Source: an uncultured Eubacteriales bacterium (GTDB taxonomy: Bacteria; Bacillota; Clostridia; Oscillospirales; Oscillospiraceae). Taken from it: a DNA stretch of 64,000 bases. The notes under the pieces were generated by a model. It was not told where the DNA came from, made no database searches, and saw only the letters and a program-made list of their open reading frames with translations. Numbering within the stretch: position 1 is the first letter of the stretch; every line of letters begins with the position of its first letter. Positions 51,765-60,702 of the stretch are shown here, in pieces. A program made the position numbers and the translations under genes. Location: contig UROG01000006.1 of the NCBI GenBank assembly GCA_900549485.1, positions 1 to 64,000 on the forward strand, given 5' to 3'.

Positions 51765-52180
51765 CAAAACTCAAGTTCCTCCATAACCGCGGCAATATTC
51801 TCCGGCGTGGTCTCGGCGCTGAACACCTCGTTCCACGCCGCACTGTCCCATATCTCCGCATGATTATTGCACCCTATCACAGACACGTTTTTTTCAAGCC
51901 CCGCAAACTCGCGCAGGTTCTGCGGAATAAGCGCTCTGCCCTGACTGTCAAGCTCACACCTTGCGGCATGCGCAAAAAGAGGGCGCATCCTGCGCTGCTT
52001 GACATAGGGCATCTCGCTCACCTTGTCTGAAAGCTTCTGCCAGTTCAGGCTGTTGTATGCACAAAGGCATTTGTCCATAGAAATCGTTATATAAAAAACA
52101 TCGCCCAGTTCATCCCTGAGCTTTGCCGGAATAAAAATACGACCTTTATTATCCAAAGAATGCTGATATTCCCCGGTCAT
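51764..52180 (-). CDS. mraZ: MraZ, dcw-cluster transcriptional regulator
   Basis: 138 residues with two AbrB-like SpoVT repeats: GEYQHSLDNKGRIFIPAKLRD and ARCELDSQGRALIPQNLREF, each carrying the DxxGR signature. MraZ binds TGG repeats in front of itself, and three such repeats at 10-nt spacing lie just upstream (52210-52237). It is the first gene of the cluster with its own promoter. Confidence 0.95.
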   Translation of the reverse strand: MTGEYQHSLDNKGRIFIPAKLRDELGDVFYITISMDKCLCAYNSLNWQKLSDKVSEMPYVKQRRMRPLFAHAARCELDSQGRALIPQNLREFAGLEKNVSVIGCNNHAEIWDSAAWNEVFSAETTPENIAAVMEELEF

Positions 52181-52209
52181 TCACTCGACCTCCATTCCGT
52201 GGGTTTTTA

Positions 52210-52237
52210 CGCCATTTTAATCCACTTCTCCCCACCA
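52210..52237 (-). promoter_or_regulatory. MraZ-binding TGG repeats
   Basis: On the minus strand TGGGGAGAAG, TGGATTAAAA and TGGCG follow one another, giving TGG every 10 nt. This is the spacing of MraZ operators and sits just downstream of the mraZ promoter, so autoregulation is expected. Confidence 0.65.
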
Positions 52238-52245
52238 CAGTTACA

Positions 52246-52274
52246 ATTATATGTTCAAACCCTGTAAATTGCAA
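52246..52274 (-). promoter_or_regulatory. mraZ / dcw promoter
   Basis: On the minus strand TTGCAA (52274-52269), a 17-nt spacer and TATAAT (52251-52246). It should drive the whole dcw cluster. Confidence 0.75.
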
Positions 52275-52341
52275 GAAATTTAATTTGACTTTTTTTGTCT
52301 TTTTTTGTCTTTTTTAGCAAAATTAATGTATTTTTGCTTAC

Positions 52342-52377
52342 AAAAAAATCCGATAACAGCATAAGCGGTTATCGGAT
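52342..52377 (-). terminator. Terminator after the coiled-coil gene
   Basis: ATCCGATAAC and GTTATCGGAT form a 10-bp stem and on the minus strand are followed by seven T. It ends the 52407-53030 transcript just before the mraZ promoter. Confidence 0.85.
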
Positions 52378-52406
52378 ATCAAACATACTATATGTAGTAT
52401 TTACTG

Positions 52407-53030
52407 TCAGTTTTCTCTCGGGATCTTCATCACCGTTGCGCCTGCGCGCTTCTGCGGCTGAACGGCCGATGCAGGAACTGCCTGAGCGGGTCTTGCCTGC
52501 CTCGCCGCGTCTGCCGGCTGCCTCTGTTCTCCCTGCTGAGCCTTTGCAGCGGCATTCTGGGAAACTGCGCTGCCCATAGAACGGAAAGCGTTGTGCGCGT
52601 TTTGGAGCTTGGTAAGCGCCTCGCTTACATTATTCTCGGTCTGACGCATCATCTCATCGACATATTCGCTTGCGACCCTGCGCAGCTCATTGGATTTGCT
52701 CTCCGCGGCAGAGATCATTTCCGCGCTCTTCGCCCTTGCGACGCGCACTATCTCCTGCTCTTCTATCATTGCGCGGGACTTTTCCTCGGCGCTCTTGCGC
52801 ATAGCTTCCGCCTCGCGCTTGGCGTTGCCGATAAATTCGTCCCTTGCCGCAACAAGTCTTTTGGCCTCCGCAAGTGCGGAAGGGAGATTGTCCTTTATCT
52901 CGTTTATTATCTCGACCGCCTTATCGCGTTCTATAATGCACTTGTCGTTTCCGAGAGGAACGCCCCATGCCTCGGTCACCATGCCGTAAAGGATATCCAG
53001 CAATTCAATAATGTCATTGTTGTTTTCCAT
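52407..53030 (-). CDS. Coiled-coil protein, DivIVA/ATP-synthase b-like
   Basis: 207 residues. After a short start (MENNNDIIELLDILYGMV) comes a long charged coiled coil from about 35 to 140 (ARDEFIGNAKREAEAMRKSA, then ASEYVDEMMRQTENNVSEAL). It ends in a low-complexity Ala/Gln/Pro tail. This type often follows coaD in Clostridia and resembles DivIVA-related or V-ATPase subunit-like proteins. Function is not known. It starts 1 nt from the coaD stop. Confidence 0.75.
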   Translation of the reverse strand: MENNNDIIELLDILYGMVTEAWGVPLGNDKCIIERDKAVEIINEIKDNLPSALAEAKRLVAARDEFIGNAKREAEAMRKSAEEKSRAMIEEQEIVRVARAKSAEMISAAESKSNELRRVASEYVDEMMRQTENNVSEALTKLQNAHNAFRSMGSAVSQNAAAKAQQGEQRQPADAARQARPAQAVPASAVQPQKRAGATVMKIPREN

Positions 53031-53525
53031 TTATTCATTCCTCCATTCCTTAGCTTTCTCTCTTATATCTTCTTTAATTTCTTCCGGGATAAGACCCGTT
53101 AGATCCGCATCGTATTTTGCCATTTCACGCACAATAGACGAACTTAAAAAGGTATACTTTTCGCTGGAAGTGAGAAACATGGTTTCCATTTCGGGGTTGA
53201 TTTTTTTATTGATGAGATTCATCTGAAACTCATAATCAAAGTCTGATGCCGCCCGCATACCCTTGACCACAACGGCCTTCGGATAGCGCTTGGCATACTC
53301 CGCCAGAAGCCCGTCCGGCGTATCGACCCTGACATTGGGATATTTTTCAACGGCGCGCCTTACCATATCTGCCCGCTCATCGACGCTGAACATCGGGCTT
53401 GTCTTGGATGCGTTCTGCATGACGCAGACAATGACCTCATCAAAAATCTTTGAGGTGCGTCTTATAATATTCAGGTGGCCGAGAGTTATCGGATCAAAGC
53501 TGCCCGGGCAGATGGCTGTGCTCAT
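53031..53525 (-). CDS. coaD: Phosphopantetheine adenylyltransferase CoaD
   Basis: 164 residues; penultimate step of CoA synthesis. The nucleotidyltransferase motif is CPGSFDPITLGHLNIIRR (T/HxGH), and the second is SSSIVREMAKYDADL with the ISSS-like stretch. MRAASDFDYEFQMNLIN matches the substrate loop. It overlaps rsmD by 4 nt. Confidence 0.97.
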   Translation of the reverse strand: MSTAICPGSFDPITLGHLNIIRRTSKIFDEVIVCVMQNASKTSPMFSVDERADMVRRAVEKYPNVRVDTPDGLLAEYAKRYPKAVVVKGMRAASDFDYEFQMNLINKKINPEMETMFLTSSEKYTFLSSSIVREMAKYDADLTGLIPEEIKEDIREKAKEWRNE

Positions 53526-54064
53526 TCAATATGCTCCTTAGTATATTTGCAAAGCTTGACCGACCCGTAATTATACTCCCTTACCAGCCGATAACAGCCG
53601 GTCATCTGAGGTAAGACCCTGCCGCGCCTCGCTTCGCATATTATTATACCACCATCGTTCAAAATGTCAAACATATTGATGGAATCAAGCACTTCTTCGT
53701 ACAAATCAGAGTCATAGGGCGGATCAACAAAGATGATGTCGAATTTACCGCAGTTTCTCAGATACGCAAGTGAATCCTGTTCGCTCACAAGTCCCTTGAG
53801 ATTGCATGCGGCAAGATTTTCCTTTATGATCTTTATCGCCTCTCTGCTGTGATCGACGAACACGGCGCTGTCCGCGCCGCGGCTCAGGCACTCTATCCCG
53901 AGCTGACCCGTACCGGCGAAAAGGTCGAGAACCTTTCTCCCCTCAATGTCAAATTGGATAATATTGAAAACCGATTCCTTTACGTTGTCCGTCGTTGGCC
54001 TTATATCGTAATTTTCCGGCGTTTTCAGCTTTCTTCCCCTTGCAGAACCCGTAATGACCCTCAT
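53522..54064 (-). CDS. rsmD: 16S rRNA (G966-N2) methyltransferase RsmD
   Basis: 180 residues with the family start MRVITGSARGRKLKTP, RPTTDNVKESVFNIIQ, SAM loop LDLFAGTGQLGIECLSRGA and catalytic DPPY in IIFVDPPYDS. It overlaps coaD and uvrC by 4 nt each, forming a coupled trio. Confidence 0.96.
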   Translation of the reverse strand: MRVITGSARGRKLKTPENYDIRPTTDNVKESVFNIIQFDIEGRKVLDLFAGTGQLGIECLSRGADSAVFVDHSREAIKIIKENLAACNLKGLVSEQDSLAYLRNCGKFDIIFVDPPYDSDLYEEVLDSINMFDILNDGGIIICEARRGRVLPQMTGCYRLVREYNYGSVKLCKYTKEHIE

Positions 54065-55878
54065 TGATTTTTCTCCCTGTTATGAAAATAATCATACACC
54101 GCAGCCGCCGCTTTTTTCGGCACAACAAGGCTGAGCTGCTCAACGCTCGCCATGCTTATCGCCTTTACCGACTTGAAGCTTTTTATAAGATCGGTTCTTC
54201 TTTTCGGACCTATCCCCTCTATTTTATCAAGCGCGGAAGCGTAGCCCTCGTTCCGGAGACTGCGCTGATATTCTATCGTAAAACGGTGTGTCTCCTCCTG
54301 AATGGAGCCTATGAGCGCAAACACAGCCTGATTTGTCTGAATGCCTATCTCCTGTCCGTCAGATCTCACAAGCGCTCTTGTCCGGTGCCGGTCATCCTTT
54401 ACCATGCCGAACACCGGAAGCTTTATGCCAAGCTCTCCAAGTGCTTTTTCGGCGGTCGCGGCGTGTCTGTCCCCGCCGTCTATAAGCAGGAGATCGGGAA
54501 GCTCTGCAAAATTTTCATCTCCGTCAAGCGCGTGCTTATATCTTCTGTACACCGCCTGATGCATACTCGCATAGTCGTCGCGTATTTCAAGATCGCGTAT
54601 CCTGAATTTTTTATACGCCCTTTTCAGCGGTTTTCCGCTCTGAAAAACCGTCATTCCCGCAACGATACCTGTATCTCCGAGGTTTGAGATATCAAACGCC
54701 TCTATTCTGTTTGGATAGTTCTCAATGCCAAGCGCCTTTTGCAGCCACTCAAGCGTTTTCAGACTCCGCTGGGACGCCGTGGTGCGTCTGAGCACCTCCT
54801 CCGAGGCGTTTAGCATCGCGCTCCGTACAAGCTTGTGCTTATCTCCCCTCTGCGGCACCTCTATATATATGCGTCTGCCCGAAAGCTCGCTGAGAAGCTC
54901 TTCCATAGCTTCTCTGTCATCTATCTCGCAGGGCAGTATAACGGACTTCGGCCAGCCTCCCCTGTGACTGCCATAATACTGCATAAGGAGATCCGAAAGC
55001 GCCTCGGAATCATCCTCAAGCGGCTCGTCCATCATCTCAACGTCTTTTCCGGCAAGATCGCCGTTCACAAAATGCAGCACTGAAAAACAGGTTTTCGCGC
55101 CGCGGCAGAAGCCTACGGCGTCTGTGTCGGCAAAAGCGGTGGATATCACCCTCTGCCTATTTGAAAGCGCCTCTACCGCATTTATTCTGTCGCGGTATTC
55201 GGCCGCCTGTTCAAATTTAAGCTCCTCCGCCGCCTGCTCCATCTTTTCACGCAGCTGCGAAATAAGCTCCGCGCTTTTTCCGTCGAGGATCAGCATTGCC
55301 AGGGAAAACGTGCGTCTGTATTCCTCTCCGTCCTTTTTTCCAAGACACCAGCCGTCGCACAAGCCCATGTGATAGTTGAGGCACGGGCGCTGCTTTCCGA
55401 TTTCCGCCGGAAAGCGCCGTGAACAGTCGGGCAGGCGCAGAGTCCTGAGCAGTGTTTCGATAATTTCTCTTGTCTGCGATCTGCCGCCGAACGGTCCGAA
55501 ATACTTTGCCCCGTCCTTCGCCGTTCTGGAGACGATTTTCATAACGGGATATTCGTCCTTCAGCTCGACACGGATAAACGGATATCCCTTATCGTCCTTA
55601 AGAAGAATATTATACTTCGGCTTATGCCTTTTGATAAGCGAATTTTCAAGCACCAGCGCCTCAAACTCGCTCCCCGCAACGATCACATTGAAATCCCTGA
55701 CCTTTTCGACCATTGCCGCGACCTTTGGCAGATGCTCTCCATGGAAATAGCTGCTGACACGGTTTTTCAGCTTTTTTGCCTTACCGACATATATGACCTC
55801 GTTATGCTCATCCAGCATTATATAAACGCCCGGCAGCAGCGGAAGATTATTCGCTTTTTCTCTCAGTGTGTCAAGCAT
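54061..55878 (-). CDS. uvrC: Excinuclease ABC subunit C
   Basis: 605 residues of the nucleotide-excision repair nuclease. The GIY-YIG domain starts PLLPGVYIMLDEHNEVIYVGKAKKL, a UVR motif lies near 200-235 (AAEELKFEQAAEYRDRI), the RNase H-like C-terminal nuclease contains DISNLGDTGIVAGMTVF, and a helix-hairpin-helix ends it (KIEGIGPKRRTDLIK). I chose ATG 55878, matching the family start; it overlaps the EamA gene by 8 nt. Confidence 0.96.
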   Translation of the reverse strand: MLDTLREKANNLPLLPGVYIMLDEHNEVIYVGKAKKLKNRVSSYFHGEHLPKVAAMVEKVRDFNVIVAGSEFEALVLENSLIKRHKPKYNILLKDDKGYPFIRVELKDEYPVMKIVSRTAKDGAKYFGPFGGRSQTREIIETLLRTLRLPDCSRRFPAEIGKQRPCLNYHMGLCDGWCLGKKDGEEYRRTFSLAMLILDGKSAELISQLREKMEQAAEELKFEQAAEYRDRINAVEALSNRQRVISTAFADTDAVGFCRGAKTCFSVLHFVNGDLAGKDVEMMDEPLEDDSEALSDLLMQYYGSHRGGWPKSVILPCEIDDREAMEELLSELSGRRIYIEVPQRGDKHKLVRSAMLNASEEVLRRTTASQRSLKTLEWLQKALGIENYPNRIEAFDISNLGDTGIVAGMTVFQSGKPLKRAYKKFRIRDLEIRDDYASMHQAVYRRYKHALDGDENFAELPDLLLIDGGDRHAATAEKALGELGIKLPVFGMVKDDRHRTRALVRSDGQEIGIQTNQAVFALIGSIQEETHRFTIEYQRSLRNEGYASALDKIEGIGPKRRTDLIKSFKSVKAISMASVEQLSLVVPKKAAAAVYDYFHNREKNQ

Positions 55879-56749
55879 CGGCAGTTTCCCGGCTCTTTGC
55901 TTCAACATCCGGACTTTCCTTATGCTTAAGCGCCGTCCAGACAGTAATGGACACGACAACGATCACCGCGCCGATAAGTGCGAATATTCCCGGCTTCTCT
56001 CCGTCGAATATCAAGACCCAGACAGGGTTGAGCAGCGGCTCAAGCGCGCCGATAAGGCAGCATGAGAGCGGGGAGCAGCTCATAGAGGCGCGTACATAGA
56101 GAATGTATGCAAGGCCAAGCTGAAAAACGCCGAGGATCACAATGCTTGCCGTTGCCGAAAGCGTAAACTCCGGCTTCGTGACAATTATAAACGGCAGACC
56201 GACAAGAAAAGTAAACGTCTGCCCTATAAGTATCGTGCTGAATCGGCTGTCGCCTTCAATATTGCCGACAACAATAAACATTCCCGCCATAAATGCCCCT
56301 GCGGCGATAGCTACAATATTGCCAAGCAGATATCCGGGCTTGAGCTGGTCGAGGAAGAACAGCGATATACCCAGAAGCGTGAGCAAAACAACCGCCAAAT
56401 CGTTTTTCTTTATCTTTTCCTTTAGAAAAACCGCGGAAAAAACGACAATAAACACCGGAGACGTAAATTGCAGGACGATCGCATTGGCAGCGGTCGTGAG
56501 CTTATTGGCAACCGTAAAGCAGGTATATACGCAGCCCGTCATGATGCCGGCGAGGACGGTCGTTTTATTTATAACAAGCTTTTTCGACGTGATAAGCATA
56601 TACGCGCCGATTGTAAGCCCTGCAAAAAGGCTTCTCATACCGGAAATAGCAAACCCGTTCCACGGGATAAGCTTCATGAATATTCCTGCGATGCTCCACA
56701 AAGAAGCACATATTATCATTTCAAAAATTGCCTTTTTTTCGCTTTTCAT
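55871..56749 (-). CDS. EamA/DMT-family transporter
   Basis: 292 residues, ten membrane helices in two EamA repeats, with SLWSIAGIFMKLIPWNGFAI at the start and a second repeat starting near LLGNIVAIAAGAFMAGMF. Substrate unknown; such carriers export metabolites or amino acids. It lies upstream of uvrC. Confidence 0.88.
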   Translation of the reverse strand: MKSEKKAIFEMIICASLWSIAGIFMKLIPWNGFAISGMRSLFAGLTIGAYMLITSKKLVINKTTVLAGIMTGCVYTCFTVANKLTTAANAIVLQFTSPVFIVVFSAVFLKEKIKKNDLAVVLLTLLGISLFFLDQLKPGYLLGNIVAIAAGAFMAGMFIVVGNIEGDSRFSTILIGQTFTFLVGLPFIIVTKPEFTLSATASIVILGVFQLGLAYILYVRASMSCSPLSCCLIGALEPLLNPVWVLIFDGEKPGIFALIGAVIVVVSITVWTALKHKESPDVEAKSRETADA

Positions 56750-56819
56750 ACCGTTGTCTCCGTTAATACGTCTGTTTGGCGAGGCCGCATAATGCCCGGC
56801 TCAGTACGCCTAAATAGTT

Positions 56820-56844
56820 ATAGGGGCGTGAAACACGCCCCTAT
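56820..56844 (-). terminator. Terminator after the HPr gene
   Basis: ATAGGGGCGTG and CACGCCCCTAT form a perfect 11-bp stem with a 3-nt loop. It lies 32 nt beyond the HPr stop; the T-run is weak. Confidence 0.65.
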
Positions 56845-56876
56845 CCTGTCAAAAACGACCTGTGCTCAGATTAAAA

Positions 56877-57140
56877 TCATTCGGAAAAATCAGAGTCAAT
56901 AAGCTCTGCCAAAGTGGATATTGCGGCTTCTTCATCCACGCCGTCGGCAATAATGGTAACGGCAGTGCCCTTAATGATGCCGAGAGAAAGAACGCCCAAA
57001 AGGCTCTTTGCATTTACTCTGCGCTCATCTTTTTCCACCCAGATGCTGCTTTTAAACTCGTTGGCTTTCTGAATGAAGAAAGTCGCGGGTCTGGCATGAA
57101 GACCTACCTGATTGTTGATAACTACTTCTTTTGCTATCAT
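56877..57140 (-). CDS. ptsH: HPr-family phosphocarrier protein
   Basis: 87 residues. His15 in GLHARPATFF is the PEP-dependent phosphorylation site, and Ser46 in AKSLLGVLSLGI is the HPr-kinase site, so this is HPr and not Crh. ATG 57140 gives the standard length; the frame extends to a GTG at 57149, but AGGAG fits the ATG better. No enzyme I gene is adjacent. Confidence 0.94.
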   Translation of the reverse strand: MIAKEVVINNQVGLHARPATFFIQKANEFKSSIWVEKDERRVNAKSLLGVLSLGIIKGTAVTIIADGVDEEAAISTLAELIDSDFSE

Positions 57141-57200
57141 ACTCGCCACTCCTTACAGATATCTTTATTTAAAGTTGCTTAATCCCATTAGGACATATAT

Positions 57201-57229
57201 AGAATATCAAATAATCCAACGAACGTCAA
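57201..57229 (-). promoter_or_regulatory. HPr promoter
   Basis: On the minus strand TTGACG (57229-57224), a 17-nt spacer and TATTCT (57206-57201) lie about 60 nt before the HPr start. Confidence 0.6.
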
Positions 57230-57285
57230 CTGCTTTCGCCTGTTTCGTTATTTTATACATTTGTGCGTCCGGATGAGGCGCGTTT

Positions 57286-59655
57286 TTATTTCAGTTCGAC
57301 AACGGTCACGCCGCTTTCGCCCTCGCCGTACCGGCCGAGGCGGAAACTTCTGACGGCCTTATTCTGCCTGAGCATCTGCTGCACGGCCGTTCTCAGCGCA
57401 CCCGTTCCTTTTCCGTGGATTATCGTGACGGTTTGCAGCTTTGCCATAACTGCGCTGTCTATATACCGTTCCGCCGCTATGACCGCCTCCACCGTTTCCA
57501 TTCCTCTCAGGTCAATCTCGGGCATTACGGACGCTCTGAGCGAGACCGTCGTTCCCTGCACCGGCTTTTTCTTCTGAGGACGGGTACTGCTTTCGACAAG
57601 AAGAACATCATCCTCCCCGGCTGACACGTTCATGATGCCAGCACGCAGAGAAAGCGTCCTGTCCTCCGATACAGCCACGACCTCGGCGGTAACGCCCATG
57701 GATTTTATTTTAACCGTATCTCCGACTTTTATAGGTCTTGAAGATTTTTCGTCATTTTCGTTTTCCGTGCTTTCCCGCAGCGATTGCTCATGGACGTTCA
57801 GACGTCTTCTCAGCTCGGAACGCGCCTCGTTTACCTGCCGGATGTTTTCCTGCTCGTTTGAAGCCCTGCGCATATTGTCAAGCTGTGCAAAAACCTCCTC
57901 TGCCGTTGCTCTCGCCTCGCTTATAATGCGCTCCGCTTCCCGCCTGGATTTGATATCGGCCTTTTCAAGCCTTACCTCAAGCTCCGCCCTGAGAAGCGCC
58001 GCCTTTTTCGCGTTCTGCTCGGCTTCTCTGAGTTTTTTTGCCGCCTCGTCCCTGTCTTTTTCAAGCATACGTCTCGTCTGCTCAAGCTTTTCAATTGTCG
58101 CTTCAAAGCTTACGCTATCCGAATTTATCCTGCTTTTCGCATCGTCTATTATAGCGCTGTTCAGACCGAGACGTCCGGAGATCGCAAAGGCATTTGATTT
58201 GCCGGGGATGCCTACAAGAAGCCTATATGTAGGTCTCAAAGTCTCCACGTCAAATTCGCATGATGCATTCTGTACGCCCTTTTCATTCGTGGCATATATC
58301 TTGAGTTCGGCATAATGTGTGGTCGCCGCGATCATCGCGCCGCGCCGCCGCGCATATTCGATTATCGAAATGGCAAGCGCCGCGCCTTCCGTGGGGTCGG
58401 TTCCGGCCCCAAGCTCATCAAAGAGCAGCAGCGAATTTCCGTCGCACTCGTCGAGTATTTCCACGATATTTGTCATATGCGCGGAAAATGTGGACAGATT
58501 CTGCTCAATGCTCTGCTCGTCGCCTATATCGGCAAGTATCTTCCCGAACACCGGCAGATTGCACCCGTCAGCAGCCGGAATATGCAGGCCGCATTGATTC
58601 ATCGCCGCAAGCAGACCTATGGTCTTGAGCGATACGGTTTTTCCGCCGGTATTTGGACCGGTTATGACAAGCGTGTCATACTGTCTGCCAAGCTCAAGAT
58701 CGATCGGCACAGCCTTCGCCTTGTCGAGCAGCGGGTGCCTCGCATGGCGCAGAATTATACCGCCATCCTCTGTGGAAGCCTGCTGACAGTCCAGTTTATA
58801 AGAAAGCTTCGCTTTAGCAAAAATAAGGTCAAGCCGGACAAGTATCGCGTAGTCCGAAGAGATATCCTCAGCATGCTCCGCGCAGTCCGCACTCAGTTCG
58901 GCGAGTATGCGCTCTATCTCAAGCTTTTCCTTTGCAGCAAGCTCACGCAGCTCATTATTCGCCTTGACCGCCGCCATCGGCTCGACAAACACCGTCATTC
59001 CGCTGGAAGAGATATCATGCATAAGTCCAGGTACAGAGCCTTTGCACTCCGCCTTTACCGGAACAACATACCTGTCGGAGCGCATTGTTATGATAGGCTC
59101 CTGCAAAGCCTTTGCAAGAGCGGGCGAGGACAGGATCTTCTGGAGCGCGTCCCGCGCCTTTGCCGCAGCCGCCCGCATCTGACGGCGTATCGACGTAAGA
59201 TCGGCGGATGCAGCGTCGGCGATCTCATCCTCACCGGCTATCGAAGCGCCGATTTTTTCTTCAAGGAACTTATTTGCGCGAAGCGCATAAAAAAGGCTGT
59301 CAATGCAGGTTTTTCCTACGCCGTCATCGCCGATGTAGCCCTTTACCGCCCTCGCGGCACGCAGCACGCCCGCGACATCAAGAAGCTCCCTCGTATTGAG
59401 CGTACCGCCAAGCCCGGCTCTGCCGAGACTTGCCCTCACGTCCTTTACCCCGTAAAAAGACGGACTCTGCCGCACGGTCATCATCAGCTTAGCCGCGCTC
59501 ACCTCCTGCAAAAGCCGGTTCACCTGCGCCGGTTCAGCCGAAGGGCTTACGCCCAGCGCCGCCTCCTTTGCCCCCTGGGATACCGCCTCCTGCGCCAGCA
59601 TATTCAGTACTGCCGGCAGTTCAAGAGTATTAAGTGATTTTTCAGATATATTCAT
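57286..59655 (-). CDS. mutS2: Endonuclease MutS2
   Basis: 789 residues. The MutS-type ATPase has Walker A ITGPNTGGKTVSLKTIG, Walker B-like SLLLFDELGAGTDPTEGAAL and an ABC signature region. A long coiled coil follows, and the C-terminal Smr endonuclease starts EIDLRGMETVEAVIAAERYI with HGKGTGALR. MutS2 resolves collided ribosomes or recombination intermediates. It lies 17 nt downstream of recO. Confidence 0.95.
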   Translation of the reverse strand: MNISEKSLNTLELPAVLNMLAQEAVSQGAKEAALGVSPSAEPAQVNRLLQEVSAAKLMMTVRQSPSFYGVKDVRASLGRAGLGGTLNTRELLDVAGVLRAARAVKGYIGDDGVGKTCIDSLFYALRANKFLEEKIGASIAGEDEIADAASADLTSIRRQMRAAAAKARDALQKILSSPALAKALQEPIITMRSDRYVVPVKAECKGSVPGLMHDISSSGMTVFVEPMAAVKANNELRELAAKEKLEIERILAELSADCAEHAEDISSDYAILVRLDLIFAKAKLSYKLDCQQASTEDGGIILRHARHPLLDKAKAVPIDLELGRQYDTLVITGPNTGGKTVSLKTIGLLAAMNQCGLHIPAADGCNLPVFGKILADIGDEQSIEQNLSTFSAHMTNIVEILDECDGNSLLLFDELGAGTDPTEGAALAISIIEYARRRGAMIAATTHYAELKIYATNEKGVQNASCEFDVETLRPTYRLLVGIPGKSNAFAISGRLGLNSAIIDDAKSRINSDSVSFEATIEKLEQTRRMLEKDRDEAAKKLREAEQNAKKAALLRAELEVRLEKADIKSRREAERIISEARATAEEVFAQLDNMRRASNEQENIRQVNEARSELRRRLNVHEQSLRESTENENDEKSSRPIKVGDTVKIKSMGVTAEVVAVSEDRTLSLRAGIMNVSAGEDDVLLVESSTRPQKKKPVQGTTVSLRASVMPEIDLRGMETVEAVIAAERYIDSAVMAKLQTVTIIHGKGTGALRTAVQQMLRQNKAVRSFRLGRYGEGESGVTVVELK

Positions 59656-59672
59656 TATTACTCCGTTTTATC

Positions 59673-60449
59673 TTAATGCGGTTTAATTGAAAACCGGGGA
59701 AAAGCGTATCTCAGCTTTTTCCAATAATCAAGGGAAGAAAAGCTCCGCTCCGTCTGCCGGAGAAGATAGCTCTCTGCTGCGTCTGAAAGCTCCCTCTGCC
59801 CCTCTTCTGACATAGAGAAGGAAAAGAGTTTTTTTGACGGTGCGGAGAGAATATAGCGCATAGCCGCAAGCGACTCGGCGCTCAAGCCCACCGGCGCGTC
59901 AAACGCCGTTCCCCGGCACGCGGCACAGCGGATACAGCCGTCGGAAAGGCTGAGATACGGCCGCTCCGGCTCTGTCTTCCCGCATACGGCGCAGCTGTTC
60001 ACATCCGGCGTGTATCCGGCGAGCGCCATCAGGCGCAGTTCAAACGCCGCCTTTATCGCGTCAGTGCCGTACATTTTTCTGCTCAGCGCGTAGAGCGTAT
60101 TGAGCGCAAGCTGCATCAGAGCGGGGTCGGGCTGATCCTCTACCGCAACGGCCTCGACGCACTCCGCGACATAGCATCCCAGGGCATAAGCCTCAAAGTC
60201 CTCCTGTAAGCCGGAAAACGTTTCAATCGTTGAAGCCTCGTTGACGCTCCACTTGCCGCGGGTAAAAAAAAGCGTCATCTCGCTGAAGCAAAGCTGCTGC
60301 GTTGCCGAGGCAAGCTTGCTGTTTTTTCTGAGCGCGCCTCTCGCTTTTACCGTCATTATCCCGCCGTATTCGCTGATGACGGTCAGTATTCTGTCGGCCT
60401 CCTTGTATTTGACCTCTCTTAATACAAGCGCCTTTGTCGTCACAAACAT
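59673..60449 (-). CDS. recO: DNA repair protein RecO
   Basis: 258 residues: an N-terminal OB fold (MFVTTKALVLREVKYKEADRIL) and a zinc-binding helical part with CAVC...CIRCAAC. It loads RecA via RecF and RecR. The start was moved to MFVTTKAL at 60449, where the family begins; the upstream part belongs to yqzL in another frame. Confidence 0.95.
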   Translation of the reverse strand: MFVTTKALVLREVKYKEADRILTVISEYGGIMTVKARGALRKNSKLASATQQLCFSEMTLFFTRGKWSVNEASTIETFSGLQEDFEAYALGCYVAECVEAVAVEDQPDPALMQLALNTLYALSRKMYGTDAIKAAFELRLMALAGYTPDVNSCAVCGKTEPERPYLSLSDGCIRCAACRGTAFDAPVGLSAESLAAMRYILSAPSKKLFSFSMSEEGQRELSDAAESYLLRQTERSFSSLDYWKKLRYAFPRFSIKPH

Positions 60450-60465
60450 ATATGTATCCCCGGCA

Positions 60466-60603
60466 TTATACCGGGAGTCTCTCCCGGCTGCCTTTATTTT
60501 CCGTTTTTCCGGCTTCATCGGCTTGGGAAAAGCTTTTGTAGAAAAGATAGCACAACGGATCTCCCGTTTCTTCAAACGCCTTCCATAAAAAAGCACATTT
60601 CAT
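60466..60603 (-). CDS. yqzL: YqzL-family small protein
   Basis: 45 residues starting MKCAFLWKAFEETGDPLCYL, then FYKSFSQAD, matching the tiny YqzL family whose gene sits between era and recO in Bacillus. AGGAGG precedes the ATG by 7 nt. Its C-terminal 20 residues (KTENKGSRERLPV) are unconserved. Function unknown. Confidence 0.8.
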   Translation of the reverse strand: MKCAFLWKAFEETGDPLCYLFYKSFSQADEAGKTENKGSRERLPV

Positions 60604-60702
60604 AAAACTGCCTCCTGCAAATAGTATCTGCAAAAGGTCTTTAATTAAAGTTGGAATTAATTTCTGCAAGCCTCATAAATATTCCGGCAGGCAATCAAGA
60701 AA

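Noticed and set aside
58315..59637. 440-codon plus-strand frame
   Set aside because: Antisense to mutS2; Arg/His-rich shadow translation.
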